Below, piece after piece: positions 1-9,500 of a stretch of DNA of 64,000 bases. The stretch lies in the NCBI RefSeq assembly GCF_002934325.1, contig NZ_PTIV01000007.1, forward strand, positions 58,540-122,539, in the 5' to 3' direction. The notes under the pieces were generated by a model, which saw nothing but the letters and a program-made list of their open reading frames with translations, had not been told where the DNA came from and did not search any database. A program made the position numbers and the translations under genes. Numbering within the stretch: the first letter of the stretch is position 1; each line of letters opens with the position of its first letter. The DNA comes from Marinobacter persicus (GTDB lineage Bacteria > Pseudomonadota > Gammaproteobacteria > Pseudomonadales > Oleiphilaceae).

Positions 1-828
1 AATGTCGCCAGCTTGCGCTTCATCCACTTCCACGCGCTGAAGACCGGAATGCCCCATGATCTTCAGGATACGACCATTGCGCTTTTTGCCATTGGAGTCG
101 ATGGCGGTAATCGGAGTGTTGGTCTTCACCTTGCCGCGCATGATCCGGCCGATACCGATAACACCCAGGAAGCTGTTGTAGTCCAGCTGGGAAATCTGCA
201 TCTGGAAGGGGCCGTCCGGGTCTACGTCCGGCGCAGGGACGTGATCGACAATCGCCTGGAATACGGCGTCCATGTTGTCGTCCATTTCCTCATGCTCCAT
301 CCCGGCGATACCGTTCAGGGCACTGGCGTAAACAATCGGGAAGTCCAGCTGTTCGTCGGTAGCGCCGAGGTTGTCGAACAGGTCAAATACCTGGTCCACC
401 ACCCAGTCCGGACGGGCACCCGGGCGGTCAATCTTGTTCACAACCACGATCGGGCGCAGGCCCGCATCGAACGCTTTCTGGGTAACAAAACGGGTTTGCG
501 GCATGGGACCGTCGATGGAGTCCACCACCAGCAAAACACTGTCCACCATGCTCATAACCCGCTCAACTTCGCCGCCAAAGTCGGCGTGGCCCGGGGTGTC
601 GACGATGTTGATGTCGTAGTCATTCCACTTCAGGGCCGTGTTCTTGGCCAGGATGGTGATGCCACGCTCTTTTTCCTGATCGTTGGAGTCCATCACCCGC
701 TCATTTTCGAGCTCCTTACGCTCAAGGGTGCCGGACTGGCGCAACAACTGGTCAACCAGGGTTGTTTTACCATGGTCTACGTGGGCAATAATGGCTACGT
801 TTCTAAGCTTACTGATATCATTCGACAT
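1..828 (-). CDS. typA: Ribosome-associated GTPase TypA/BipA (5' part, runs off the window)
   Basis: Translational GTPase of the EF-G/LepA family that binds the ribosome and influences ribosome assembly and stress or cold adaptation. Only the first 276 codons are present; the 3' end lies beyond the left edge. Reading from the ATG at 828 gives [20 protein letters not shown] followed by KTTLVD, the G1 loop of translational GTPases, then a switch region and a G3 motif ([12 protein letters not shown]), as expected for TypA. The gene is divergent from glnA, an arrangement also found in E. coli (bipA/glnA) and Pseudomonas. The start is supported by similarity; the sequence just upstream (GAAATCTCTTAAT) has no strong ribosome binding site. 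Confidence 0.93.
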   Translation of the reverse strand, partial: MSNDISKLRNVAIIAHVDHGKTTLVDQLLRQSGTLERKELENERVMDSNDQEKERGITILAKNTALKWNDYDINIVDTPGHADFGGEVERVMSMVDSVLLVVDSIDGPMPQTRFVTQKAFDAGLRPIVVVNKIDRPGARPDWVVDQVFDLFDNLGATDEQLDFPIVYASALNGIAGMEHEEMDDNMDAVFQAIVDHVPAPDVDPDGPFQMQISQLDYNSFLGVIGIGRIMRGKVKTNTPITAIDSNGKKRNGRILKIMGHSGLQRVEVDEAQAGDI

Positions 829-934
829 ATTAAGAGATTTCACTTCATTGAATAGCGAGTTCGCACCTGACTGGCGCCCAACTCAAAATGTGCTCTCGGC
901 CTCAGGGCCTCGGCTTGAAAATAAGGGGTGCGCG

Positions 935-940
935 ATTGTA
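935..940 (-). promoter_or_regulatory. Possible -10 element for typA
   Basis: Reading the minus strand, TACAAT lies about 107 bases upstream of the typA start in the typA-glnA divergent region. No good -35 hexamer sits 16-18 bases upstream, so this is only a candidate. The rest of 829-1038 holds nothing else I recognise. Confidence 0.25.
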
Positions 941-1038
941 CACGGTTTGACCTTTCAGTTATATGAATTTCTTGTCGGCCTGGCGCTTCGGATCCTCGCC
1001 ACCACGCCGCACCGTTATCGCGCACAATCACTCTATTC

Positions 1039-1053
1039 GCACCATTATGGTGC
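1039..1053. promoter_or_regulatory. NtrC-type upstream activating site of glnA
   Basis: GCACC-ATTAT-GGTGC is a perfect dyad matching the enterobacterial NtrC consensus (GCACC-N5-GGTGC). It lies about 115-140 bases upstream of the predicted sigma54 start site, the normal distance for an NtrC enhancer. A partly overlapping second copy (GCGCA-CATAA-GGTGC, 1052-1066) follows. Seen directly; binding is inferred from the motif and from ntrC being encoded nearby. Confidence 0.75.
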
Positions 1054-1124
1054 GCACATAAGGTGCATTATTCCTTAATAAGGAAGGTCGCTTAAGGCCA
1101 GAATCGCACCAAAGCCTTGCAACT

Positions 1125-1139
1125 GCGCCCTTGTGGCGC
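1125..1139. promoter_or_regulatory. Weaker NtrC-like dyad in the glnA leader
   Basis: GCGCC-CTTGT-GGCGC is a perfect 5+5+5 inverted repeat with the geometry of an NtrC site but one base changed in each half. It lies just upstream of the sigma54 element, where low-affinity governor-type NtrC sites occur in E. coli glnA. An imperfect copy (GCACC-AAAGC-CTTGC) is at 1106-1120. Function is inferred. Confidence 0.4.
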
Positions 1140-1152
1140 AACCAGGGAAAAC

Positions 1153-1168
1153 TGGCAAGCAGCTTGCT
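1153..1168 (+). promoter_or_regulatory. Sigma54 (-24/-12) promoter of glnA
   Basis: TGGCAAGCAGCTTGCT fits the sigma54 consensus TGGCAC-N5-TTGCW with correct spacing (TGGCAA, five bases, TTGCT). Transcription should begin near 1179, leaving a leader of about 125 bases before the glnA ATG at 1305. Together with the upstream NtrC dyads this indicates nitrogen-limitation control of glnA. Confidence 0.75.
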
Positions 1169-1304
1169 ATATCTTTTTCAGCCGTTTTTGGCGGGTAAGA
1201 GATGACAGCTTCTGTTAAGCTGCCCGAACCAGCAAAAGCGATCGAGCTCAGCATTACTGAACGATCCGGCACACGAACAAGCAATCACATACGGAGCATG
1301 CACA

Positions 1305-2708
1305 ATGTCCAAGACACTTGACCTGATCAACGAACACGAAGTGAAGTGGGTTGACCTGCGTTTTACCGACAGCCGTGGTAAAGAGCAGCACGTAACTCTG
1401 CCGGCCACCGAGGTGGACGATGACTTTTTTGCCGACGGCAAAATGTTCGACGGCTCCTCCATCGCTGGCTGGAAGGGCATCAACGAATCCGACATGATCC
1501 TGATGCCGGTTGACGAAACCGCTGTGCTGGACCCGTTCACCGAAGAAACCACCGTTAACATCACCTGCGACATCGTGGAACCGACCACCATGCAGGGTTA
1601 CGAGCGTGACCCGCGCTCTGTTGCCGCTCGCGCCGAGGAATACCTGAAGTCCACCGGCATCGCCAACGGCGCACTGTTTGGCCCGGAGCCGGAATTCTTC
1701 GTATTCGATTCCGTGAAGTGGAACGTGGACATGCAGGGCGCGTCCTACCACATTCACTCCGAGGAAGCCGCCTGGGTTTCCGGTGAAGACTTCGACCGTA
1801 ACAACATCGGCCACCGTCCGGGCGTTAAAGGCGGCTACTTCCCGGTTCCGCCGGTAGACAGCCTGCACGACCTGCGTGGCGCCATGTGTGCCGCCATGGA
1901 GTCCATGGGCCTGGAAATCGAAGTACACCACCACGAAGTGGGCACCGCTGGCCAGTGTGAAATCGGCGTTGGCGCCAACACCCTGACCCGCAAGGCTGAC
2001 GAAGTTCAGATCCTGAAGTACTGCGTGCACAACGTGGCTCACGCCTACGGCAAGACCGCCACTTTCATGCCCAAGCCGGTAGTGGGTGACAACGGTTCTG
2101 GCATGCACGTACACATGTCCCTGAACAAAGACGGCAACAACCTGTTCGCTGGCGACGGCTATGCTGGCCTGAGCGAAATGGCCCTGCACTACATCGGCGG
2201 CATCATCAAGCACGCCAAGGCCATCAACGCCTTCACCAACCCGGCCACCAACAGCTACAAGCGTCTGGTTCCAGGCTTTGAAGCCCCGGTTATGCTGGCC
2301 TACTCCGCCCGCAACCGTTCCGCTTCCATCCGTATCCCGTACGTGAACAGCCCGAAAGCGCGTCGCGTGGAAGTTCGCTTCCCTGACCCGGCGGCCAACC
2401 CGTACCTGGCCTTCGCAGCCCTGATGATGGCCGGCCTGGACGGCATCCAGAACAAGATCCACCCGGGCGATGCCATGGACAAGGATCTGTACGACCTGCC
2501 GAAGGAAGAAGCGCTGAACATCCCGCAGGTAGCTACTACCCTGCAGGAAGCCCTGGAAGCACTGAAAGAAGACCACGAGTTCCTGACTCGCGGCGGCGTG
2601 TTCACCGAAGACATGATCGCCGGTTACATCGACCTCAAGCAGGGCGAAGTAGAGCAGCTGAACATGACTACCCACCCGGTAGAGTTCGACCTGTACTACT
2701 CCTGCTAA
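1305..2708 (+). CDS. glnA: Glutamine synthetase, type I
   Basis: ATP-dependent condensation of glutamate and ammonia to glutamine; central enzyme of nitrogen assimilation, a cytoplasmic dodecamer. The 467 residues match the family length. Visible motifs include [10 protein letters not shown] near residue 46, the ATP/glutamate-binding [10 protein letters not shown], the catalytic [10 protein letters not shown], and the adenylylation loop [10 protein letters not shown] with the target tyrosine at residue 396, so control by adenylyltransferase GlnE is expected. The ATG at 1305 has GGAG about 9 bases upstream. It is preceded by a sigma54 promoter and NtrC sites and followed by a strong terminator, so it is probably transcribed alone, with ntrBC from a separate promoter. 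Confidence 0.99.
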   Translation: MSKTLDLINEHEVKWVDLRFTDSRGKEQHVTLPATEVDDDFFADGKMFDGSSIAGWKGINESDMILMPVDETAVLDPFTEETTVNITCDIVEPTTMQGYERDPRSVAARAEEYLKSTGIANGALFGPEPEFFVFDSVKWNVDMQGASYHIHSEEAAWVSGEDFDRNNIGHRPGVKGGYFPVPPVDSLHDLRGAMCAAMESMGLEIEVHHHEVGTAGQCEIGVGANTLTRKADEVQILKYCVHNVAHAYGKTATFMPKPVVGDNGSGMHVHMSLNKDGNNLFAGDGYAGLSEMALHYIGGIIKHAKAINAFTNPATNSYKRLVPGFEAPVMLAYSARNRSASIRIPYVNSPKARRVEVRFPDPAANPYLAFAALMMAGLDGIQNKIHPGDAMDKDLYDLPKEEALNIPQVATTLQEALEALKEDHEFLTRGGVFTEDMIAGYIDLKQGEVEQLNMTTHPVEFDLYYSC

Positions 2709-2715
2709 ATGCATT

Positions 2716-2730
2716 GCACCACTTCGGTGC
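2716..2730. promoter_or_regulatory. NtrC-like dyad just after glnA
   Basis: GCACC-ACTTC-GGTGC is an exact match to the NtrC dyad consensus, lying 7 bases after the glnA stop and before its terminator. It could be an NtrC site acting on the downstream gene, or a small mRNA hairpin. The exact consensus and the presence of two other exact copies nearby favour the first reading, but the position is unusual. Confidence 0.45.
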
Positions 2731-2746
2731 ATCGCATTTATCCCCG

Positions 2747-2775
2747 AAAGCCCCGCCCCGTGCGGGGCTTTTTTA
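2747..2775 (+). terminator. Rho-independent terminator of glnA
   Basis: Stem AGCCCCGC/GCGGGGCT with a five-base loop, followed by a run of T, starting about 40 bases after the glnA stop codon. Confidence 0.9.
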
Positions 2776-2814
2776 TGCCTTAACGAGATGTAACCACACC
2801 ACTTGCCTCACCCG

Positions 2815-2843
2815 TTGCAATGCAATCCCGCCACACTGATAAT
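2815..2843 (+). promoter_or_regulatory. Sigma70-type promoter for the DUF4124 gene
   Basis: TTGCAA (2815-2820) and GATAAT (2838-2843) are separated by 17 bases and lie 33 bases upstream of the ATG at 2876. Sequence match only. Confidence 0.5.
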
Positions 2844-2875
2844 CGGGCAAAAGGACTGCAATACAGGTTACCGGA

Positions 2876-3403
2876 ATGAAAAAACGTCTCGCACTCGCAA
2901 TCGCTTTTCTGGCTATCACCACCTCAGCGGCTCATGCCGAGGTGTATCGCCACGTGGACGAATACGGCAACGTCACTTACTCCGACGAGCCCATTGATGG
3001 CGGCGAGACCGTTGAGATCAAACCGGTCACCACCATCACCCTGCCTAAGCCGGAAACCGTCAAAAAGTCCGACGAGCTGCGGGAAATTGTCAAAGAGGAA
3101 GGCGCTGCCTACGAGAGCGTGTCCTTCTCCTACCCGGAGAATAATCAGGCGTTCTACAGCGGCGGCGGCAATGTCACTTTCCGCTTAAACAGCACGCCCG
3201 GCCTGCAAGCCGGCCACAAGTACGAAGTGACCCTGGATGGCCAGCCGATTGGCCAGACCAGCACCAGTGAGCTTACCATCGAGAACGTTTACCGGGGCAC
3301 CCACAACGCCAACGTCCATATCGTCGATGAACAAGGCGTTCAGGTAAAAAGCGGTAACCCCATCACCTTCACCGTGCACCGCCCATCTGTCATTAATAAT
3401 TAA
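2876..3403 (+). CDS. Secreted DUF4124-domain protein
   Basis: 175-residue predicted periplasmic protein of unknown function. It begins with a signal peptide (MKKRLALAIAFLAITTSAAHA, cleavage after residue 21). The DUF4124 signature follows: EVYRHVDEYGNVTYSDEP, the Tyr/Trp-rich beta-strand segment that opens this family. Residues about 85-172 look like a small beta-sandwich (alternating hydrophobic residues; GHKYEVTLDG, TIENVYRGTHNANVHIVDEQG). It lies between glnA and ntrB with its own candidate promoter and a weak ribosome binding site. Similar small DUF4124 genes occur at this position in pseudomonads, so linkage may be conserved, but no biochemical role is known to me. Confidence 0.85.
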   Translation: MKKRLALAIAFLAITTSAAHAEVYRHVDEYGNVTYSDEPIDGGETVEIKPVTTITLPKPETVKKSDELREIVKEEGAAYESVSFSYPENNQAFYSGGGNVTFRLNSTPGLQAGHKYEVTLDGQPIGQTSTSELTIENVYRGTHNANVHIVDEQGVQVKSGNPITFTVHRPSVINN

Positions 3404-3433
3404 GCCAAAGCTTGCACTCCCAACAACACTTCC

Positions 3434-3448
3434 GCACCATTTCGGTGC
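3434..3448. promoter_or_regulatory. NtrC dyad in the ntrBC promoter
   Basis: GCACC-ATTTC-GGTGC, an exact NtrC consensus dyad. It occupies the -35 zone of the TATAAT element at 3457-3462, so bound NtrC would be expected to block RNA polymerase. This matches the known autorepression at E. coli glnLp. Confidence 0.65.
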
Positions 3449-3456
3449 GCTTGCAC

Positions 3457-3462
3457 TATAAT
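3457..3462 (+). promoter_or_regulatory. -10 element upstream of ntrBC
   Basis: A perfect TATAAT inside TTGCACTATAATAAG. No good -35 is seen at 16-18 bases; that position is covered by the NtrC dyad. The leader to the ntrB ATG would be about 205 bases, and I see no other gene in 3404-3675. Confidence 0.5.
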
Positions 3463-3675
3463 AAGACCATGCCCTGAGCAACCAAAGGGCGAGTTCAGGT
3501 TGCGCGTCTCGCTCATTTCACAGGTTGCACCAACCTACAGCACCGGCATGCCTTGTCAGACGGCGCCTGCCTGCTCTTGAGCCACGCCACTGCTCACGAT
3601 TGAGAAAAGCTGGTTTGGTTTTTGCAAAACAGAAACCAAAGAAGGACGACACACGCACCCAAAACGGAATCCGTT

Positions 3676-4764
3676 ATGTCACCGCACTCCCCAGTCCTGA
3701 CCCATCATGGATACAAAGGCATTCTGGATGGCCTGACAACGGCAGTACTTGTGCTGGGCGAGGATCTCAGCATCCGGTACCTGAACCCAGCCGCTGAAAG
3801 TCTGTTCAAGATCAGCTCTGCACGAAGTCAGGGGCTTTTGCTGAACGACGTGTTGATCGACTCCGAAGGTGCACTGAAAACACTCCATGAGGCCGCCCGG
3901 GATGGCCGGACCTACACCCGGCGTGAGGCGGAATTCTTTGTCCTCTTTGGCTCACGACTGGTCGTGGACTATTCCGTCACCCCACTGTCGACCAACCCCA
4001 CCGAGCTCCTGATGGAGATCCAGCCTCGCGAGCGCCTGATGCGCATCACCCGCGAGGAAGACATTATCTCCCAGCAGGAAGCCAGCCGGATCCTGGTGCG
4101 GGGCATGGCCCATGAGATCAAGAACCCGTTGGGCGGCATTCGTGGCGCGGCTCAACTGCTGGACCGGGAGCTGGCAGACGAAGGCCAGCGCGAATATACC
4201 AAAGTGATCATCAACGAGGCCGACCGGCTGCGCAGCCTGGTGGACCGGATGCTGGGCCCGAACAAGGCACTGTCGAAGGCTCCCACCAACATCCACGAAG
4301 TCCTGGAACGCGTGCGTACCCTCATTGACGCCGAGAGCAAAGGCCGTATCCAGCTCAAGCGCGATTACGACCCAAGCCTGCCGGAATTCTCCGGCGACAA
4401 GGAACAACTGATCCAGGCCTTCCTGAACATTGCCCGGAATGCCATGGAGGCGGCCTTCGAGAATGAGACCACCGGGCCGGCGACCATCTGCTTCCGCACC
4501 CGGGCCTTACGGCAATTCACCATCGGCCACCGCCGGCACCGCCTCGTGTGCCGGGTGGACATCATCGACAACGGCCCCGGCATTCCCGCCGACCTGCTGC
4601 AGAATATCTTCTATCCCATGATCAGTGGGCGGGCATCGGGTACCGGACTGGGGCTTTCCATTACTCAAAGCATCATCGGCCAGCATCACGGCCTGGTGGA
4701 ATGCGAAAGTGAGCCTGGAAGAACCGATTTCATCATCTTCCTGCCTCTGGAGGACTACCAATGA
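3676..4764 (+). CDS. glnL: Nitrogen regulation sensor kinase/phosphatase NtrB (GlnL)
   Basis: Cytoplasmic histidine kinase that phosphorylates and dephosphorylates NtrC in response to PII protein. The 362 residues comprise an N-terminal PAS domain (about 12-115), a HisKA dimerisation domain with the phospho-acceptor in RGMAHEIKNPLGG (His146), and an HATPase domain with N box (NIARNAMEAAF), G1 (DNGPGIP) and G2 (GTGLGLSI). There is no membrane segment, as usual for NtrB. I chose the ATG at 3676 because it gives the family length and starts just before the PAS domain; a TTG at 3622 would add 18 polar residues. The stop overlaps the ntrC start (ATGA), implying translational coupling. Confidence 0.96.
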   Translation: MSPHSPVLTHHGYKGILDGLTTAVLVLGEDLSIRYLNPAAESLFKISSARSQGLLLNDVLIDSEGALKTLHEAARDGRTYTRREAEFFVLFGSRLVVDYSVTPLSTNPTELLMEIQPRERLMRITREEDIISQQEASRILVRGMAHEIKNPLGGIRGAAQLLDRELADEGQREYTKVIINEADRLRSLVDRMLGPNKALSKAPTNIHEVLERVRTLIDAESKGRIQLKRDYDPSLPEFSGDKEQLIQAFLNIARNAMEAAFENETTGPATICFRTRALRQFTIGHRRHRLVCRVDIIDNGPGIPADLLQNIFYPMISGRASGTGLGLSITQSIIGQHHGLVECESEPGRTDFIIFLPLEDYQ

Positions 4765-6194
4765 GCGAACCGGCAAACGTCTGGATTATCGACGACGATC
4801 AAAGCATTCGCTGGGTGCTGGAACGTGCCTTGAGCCAGGCCGGTATGCAAACCAGAGTGTTCGAAAATGGCGAGAACATCATGGCCCGGCTGGAACACGA
4901 ACGGCCGGACGCCATCATCAGCGACATTCGCATGCCGGGCGTTGATGGCATCACGCTGCTCTCGCAGGTAGTGGAAAAGCACCAGGATGTCCCTGTCATC
5001 ATCATGACCGCCCACTCTGATCTGGACAGTGCGGTGACCAGTTACCAGACCGGCGCGTTCGAATACCTGCCCAAACCGTTCGACGTTGACGAAGCCGTGG
5101 CCCTGGCCAAGCGGGCGGTGGCGCATGCGCGGGAAAAACGCGCCACTACGGAGCCTACCCCAGAGAATGCCCAGCGCAATGCCGAGATCATTGGCGAAGC
5201 ACCTGCCATGCAGGAGGTATTCCGGGCCATTGGCCGGCTCTCCCATTCCAATATCACCGTATTGATCAACGGGGAAAGCGGCACGGGTAAAGAGCTGGTG
5301 GCCCAGGCGCTGCACAACCACAGCCCCCGGGCACGCAACCCGTTCATCGCCCTGAACATGGCGGCGATCCCGAAAGACCTGATTGAATCCGAGTTGTTCG
5401 GCCACGAAAAAGGCGCCTTCACCGGTGCCGCAGCCGCCCGCCAGGGCCGCTTTGAGCAGGCCAATGGCGGCACCCTTTTCCTGGACGAAATCGGCGATAT
5501 GCCTGGCGACACCCAGACCCGCCTTCTGCGGGTGCTGGCCGATGGCGAGTTTTACCGCGTGGGTGGCACTACACCCATTAAAGTAGACGTACGCATCATT
5601 GCCGCCACGCACCAGAACCTGGAAAAACTGGTGGACGATGGCAAGTTCCGCGAAGACCTGTTTCACCGCTTGAACGTTATCCGGGTACACCTGCCCAAAC
5701 TGGCCGAACGCCGGGAAGATATCCCGAGGCTGATGAAACACTTCCTCAAGCGCGCGGCTGAAGAGCTGGCCGTTGAGCCGAAGGTTCTGCGCCCGGAAGC
5801 GGAAGAATACCTCACCACCCTGCCCTGGCCCGGTAACGTCCGCCAGCTGGAAAACACCTGTCGCTGGCTGACGGTAATGGCCAGCGGCCGGGAAATATTG
5901 GTGGACGATTTACCCCCGGAACTGATGCACCAGGCCGCGACCGAAACCACCACCTTCGGCCGCACCTGGCAAGAAGGCCTGAAAAGCTGGGCGGAGCAGG
6001 AACTGAAGCGGGGCAAGAAAGGCATTCTGGACACCGCCGTGCCCGAGTTCGAGCGCATCATGATCGAAACCGCCCTGAAGCACACCGGGGGGCGCCGACG
6101 GGATGCTTCCATCCTGTTGGGCTGGGGTCGGAATACGTTGACCCGGAAGATCAACGAATTGGGGCTGGATCATCCGGAGGGGGATGAGGAGTAA
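4761..6194 (+). CDS. glnG: Nitrogen regulation response regulator NtrC (GlnG)
   Basis: Sigma54-dependent activator of nitrogen-assimilation genes. The 477 residues comprise a receiver domain with an acidic pocket and phospho-acceptor Asp55 (ISDIRMPG), an AAA+ domain with Walker A GESGTGKE (171-178) and the sigma54-contacting GAFTGA loop (218-223), and a C-terminal Fis-type helix-turn-helix (GRRRDASILLGWGRNTLTRK). Family length is about 470. Co-translated with ntrB through a 4-base overlap. Its likely targets include the sites at 1039-1053 and 3434-3448. No clear terminator follows; the next gene is convergent and only 18 bases away. Confidence 0.98.
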   Translation: MSEPANVWIIDDDQSIRWVLERALSQAGMQTRVFENGENIMARLEHERPDAIISDIRMPGVDGITLLSQVVEKHQDVPVIIMTAHSDLDSAVTSYQTGAFEYLPKPFDVDEAVALAKRAVAHAREKRATTEPTPENAQRNAEIIGEAPAMQEVFRAIGRLSHSNITVLINGESGTGKELVAQALHNHSPRARNPFIALNMAAIPKDLIESELFGHEKGAFTGAAAARQGRFEQANGGTLFLDEIGDMPGDTQTRLLRVLADGEFYRVGGTTPIKVDVRIIAATHQNLEKLVDDGKFREDLFHRLNVIRVHLPKLAERREDIPRLMKHFLKRAAEELAVEPKVLRPEAEEYLTTLPWPGNVRQLENTCRWLTVMASGREILVDDLPPELMHQAATETTTFGRTWQEGLKSWAEQELKRGKKGILDTAVPEFERIMIETALKHTGGRRRDASILLGWGRNTLTRKINELGLDHPEGDEE

Positions 6195-6212
6195 GGGCTT
6201 TTGCTCTTCTCT

Positions 6213-6485
6213 TCAGCTTCCTTGCTCAGCTGATATGTCATCCTGCCCATCCTTGGCTAGTTTCCTGGCGTGCATACGGAGCTCTTCCATCGAGCGGTTT
6301 CCAGGACCACTTTTAATTCCCGCGTCTACCAACGCCTGCATCTCGGCAATCTTGCGTTGACGATCCTGATCCCTGCGAATCAAATCCCGTATGTAATCGC
6401 TGGCATTTGCGTACCGCCCTGATGCGGCCTGCTTCTCAGCCCAATGTTTCATTGGCTCAGGTAGTGAGATATTCATAGTTGCCAT
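6213..6485 (-). CDS. ParD-type ribbon-helix-helix antitoxin, apparently without a toxin
   Basis: 90-residue protein resembling the ParD/CC2985 antitoxin family: an N-terminal beta-strand and ribbon-helix-helix (MNISLPEPMKHWAEKQAAS, then YANASDYIRDLIRRD) for DNA binding, and a charged C-terminal tail that in relatives wraps the ParE toxin. The ATG at 6485 has GGAGG 8-10 bases upstream; the upstream in-frame extension to 6554 lacks family similarity. In typical operons parE overlaps or directly follows parD. Here only 18 bases separate the stop from the convergent ntrC end, so no toxin can fit. It may be a relic or a solitary regulator. Same orientation as the msh operon, 103 bases after mshQ. 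Confidence 0.82.
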   Translation of the reverse strand: MATMNISLPEPMKHWAEKQAASGRYANASDYIRDLIRRDQDRQRKIAEMQALVDAGIKSGPGNRSMEELRMHARKLAKDGQDDISAEQGS

Positions 6486-6513
6486 TATGTGTCCTCCATC
6501 CTCGGCAACATTA

Positions 6514-6528
6514 TGGCAAAGATTGCCA
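6514..6528. promoter_or_regulatory. Palindromic operator upstream of the parD-like gene
   Basis: TGGCAA-AGA-TTGCCA, a perfect 6+3+6 inverted repeat 29 bases upstream of the parD start. On the minus strand a CATAAT -10-like hexamer overlaps its edge (6510-6515). Related half-sites (TTGCCAT at 6480-6486; TTTGGCA at 6531-6537) flank it. ParD proteins autorepress through such repeats; binding here is inferred. Confidence 0.55.
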
Positions 6529-6588
6529 TTTTTGGCACATGCTTTATATCTCACCCGCCTTATAACCGCTCAAACTTCACCGGCATCT

Positions 6589-9500
6589 CTAGTTCAATAC
6601 TTCCTGCCAGTAGATGATGCGGTCGTTGCCTCGGTAGACGCCGAACGTAGCCCGGGCGGAGGGATCCTCCAGCGAACCATCGTCATTAAAGTCGCCCTGA
6701 AGCCACAAAGGCACTGCGAAGGTAGCGATCACATCGCCTCGATTTTCCGCGCCAGGAGCCTCCAGCAACACCCCCCTTCCGGGCGGGGACACGCCTCCAT
6801 TGAGCGTATCCGAAAGGGAAGTGACTGACGTGCTTCCCCCACTCAGGCCAGATTGGTCCAGAGAAACATCCGCCGTATTGTAGGCCCAGCATCCGTCCGC
6901 CGCGTTGAGCACAAAACCACCGGAAGTGTAATACTCAGCCTGGAACGGAATCTCAAGACCGGAGGTTTCCGGCCCGTAGGCATTTTCCATCTGTAAACGC
7001 CCATACCTCATATCCAACCCGAATACTGGATCAATGGCTACCGGTACCTGGGGCGATGAGACCCCATCCGCGTCTGAAAAATTAGTTAATTCAATGCGAT
7101 AATCCGGCGTGAATGAAGGCACGCGGCTTTTTGGCGTCTTGCTATAGGTAACCTCATCATCCGGGGCAAACCGGTATTCCAACCGACCCGGATCCAGCAC
7201 CGACAGGCTTCCACCATTTAGGCTGGTGGACACCGGGAAAGGATTACCATCCACGTCAACGGCGGTAACGTCCGAACTACCCGGCGAGCGGTTCGGATCA
7301 AGGTTTGCTGCTGACAGACGTTGAAAATCGCCCAATGTGTAATTACGGGTGCGGGTACGGGTAGGGATGCCGCCGGCGTTCGGGGCGTACGGGGCGCTCA
7401 GGGCCTCGAGGGTCAAAGCCGGCTGCAAACCGTTTTTCCAACTCAAGCCCTGCCCCATGTAGGCAAACGCTGTGGTCACGCTACAGTATGGCGCCACTTG
7501 GCCAGGCTCGGACACTACGACTTTGAACCGGTCCGGAATAAAACGACCGACGTACGGTTCTTCATTACCCAGCACATTCTCCGTAGCCAGGTAACTGCCG
7601 CTGGCAAGTGACGGCATAAGGCTGATAATGCCAACCTCTGGCCACCGGAAAAGACCACACGCAGTTCCAGCGGTGGAGGCATTACCGTTACAGTCTTCGC
7701 CGAAATTACCGAACGCACCGGTAAGTGGCGGCAAATCGCCTCCCGACGGGGCTACCAGAGCTTCAGTCAGGTCCACTGTTTCCGGCGTGACCTCCTTCCC
7801 GAAGTTGGGAGTAACATTTCCACTGGCGTTGATCGAGGACACATGGATTTCAAAGTCTGCACCGGCAGCCACGAAATCATTATTATCCAGCACATTAGTG
7901 GCGGCCGGATTACCGGGGATCTGCAATTCAAAATGATCCGGACGAGCCACGAACGTGCTATCACCCAGCATTACCAAACCGGCATCATCCCCTGACCCCT
8001 CGTATCGGGCATTCAACCGCACTTGACCTACGTCTGGATAACGGAGATCAGCGGTTGCCACACCATTGCCGTCAAAGGCCAAGGAAGTTGTTCCACCCTG
8101 GGATGCAGGAATCGCGGTGCTATCTGCATACACGTCCAGACTCCCCGAGGAAGGATTTACATAGTCGGACCAGAGAAAAACAGGCTTAGTGACATTGGAA
8201 AAACCTGGTATGCATTGCTCAGTTACTGGATCCTTGCGCACCGCTGCGATGGTTGCCTGGACCAATGTATCCGACACATGATCCGGCACAGAGATGTCAA
8301 ACCCGGAATCGAAAAAAGTCATATCGCAATTATTGGCTGAAAGGAGTCCAGAGCCATTATCGCAGAGCGTATCAGAGAACGCCTTTGTTCCAGGATCAGA
8401 CGTCGGTATCGCCAAAGTTACCGTACCGGGGCTGGTAACTCGCAATTCGGCCGTCGTAGTTCCTGTAAACGTGAAGGTATCTCCAGCCACCCAGCCAGAT
8501 GGCGACATGGTTACCTCAACAGGATCCGGGAACTGTTGGCTGCAGTCAGCATTATCGCAGGCTCGGATCGTGACTGCCTCGGGACTGCAGGTAAGGCCAG
8601 TACCGCTGTGTACTATCTCGAAGTGATCCACCAGATTTTCCACTGGACCAATCTTGTCGGCACAGATCTGAAGGTTGTCTAGCTCATGGATATTGTCCGA
8701 GGCACCGGTCGAACCTGTGAGTGACAACAACATATTTTCCGGAATCGGCGGTTGGCCCGACAAAGTTTCCTGGATTAACTGTTCAAATTGATTACCGGTC
8801 CCAAGCCCCCGCCTCTCAACGGTTAACTCAGGCGTTCGATTGTTCCTGGAATCAATGGTAATCCTGTATCGATAAGGATTGTTGGCATTGTTGGAATCAA
8901 TGCCGTTCTGCAACTCTCCCGAGTCCGCGATATAGGCATAATCCGGCGCAGCTCCCCGGATGGTTACGGCATCGGGCGTAAAGCCATCCCCCCCTTGCCG
9001 GCCCTCGTTATCATTCGCGAAGTTGCCATATTCATCAAGGCCAACCCCCAGCCAGCCTCCGGCAAAGCCACCGCTGCCATCCGGTTCCTGCGCATACCCG
9101 AGGGAACCGCCGTATCCGCCGGCTTGCGGCGTAACTGAGGCATCCGAAAACACTACGGCAAGGCCATCGGCACCGGAACCGCCGTATGCGTAGTAGTCGA
9201 ACTCCACCTGGATTAAATTGTCAGCCCCGGGGAATGTTCGCTGATAAGTTGCCGCTGTCGCCTGATTGCCCACATCTTCAGTCATTCGAAGGCGGTTATT
9301 GATGATCTGCGGGGTGAAACTGCCGCTGGAGCGGTCTGTTACCCAATCGGCGCCCAAATCTGTCCGGTTAAAGTTCTCGGGCTGACAGGTAAACGAGCGA
9401 CTCTGTAAAATCACGTCGTCAATGTGCCAGTAATCGTAATTGCTACCGCTGCCTCTCCACTGCAGGAAACGAAACCTGAAGCCGGAATGGAGGGCACCTG

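Noticed and set aside
13..855. 280-codon plus-strand ORF at the left edge
   Set aside because: It is antisense to typA, whose minus-strand reading gives a clear GTPase.
1106..1120. GCACC-AAAGC-CTTGC as the glnA sigma54 promoter or a full NtrC site
   Set aside because: Spacing is wrong for -24/-12 (7 bases between elements) and only one half-site matches NtrC; the element at 1153-1168 fits much better.
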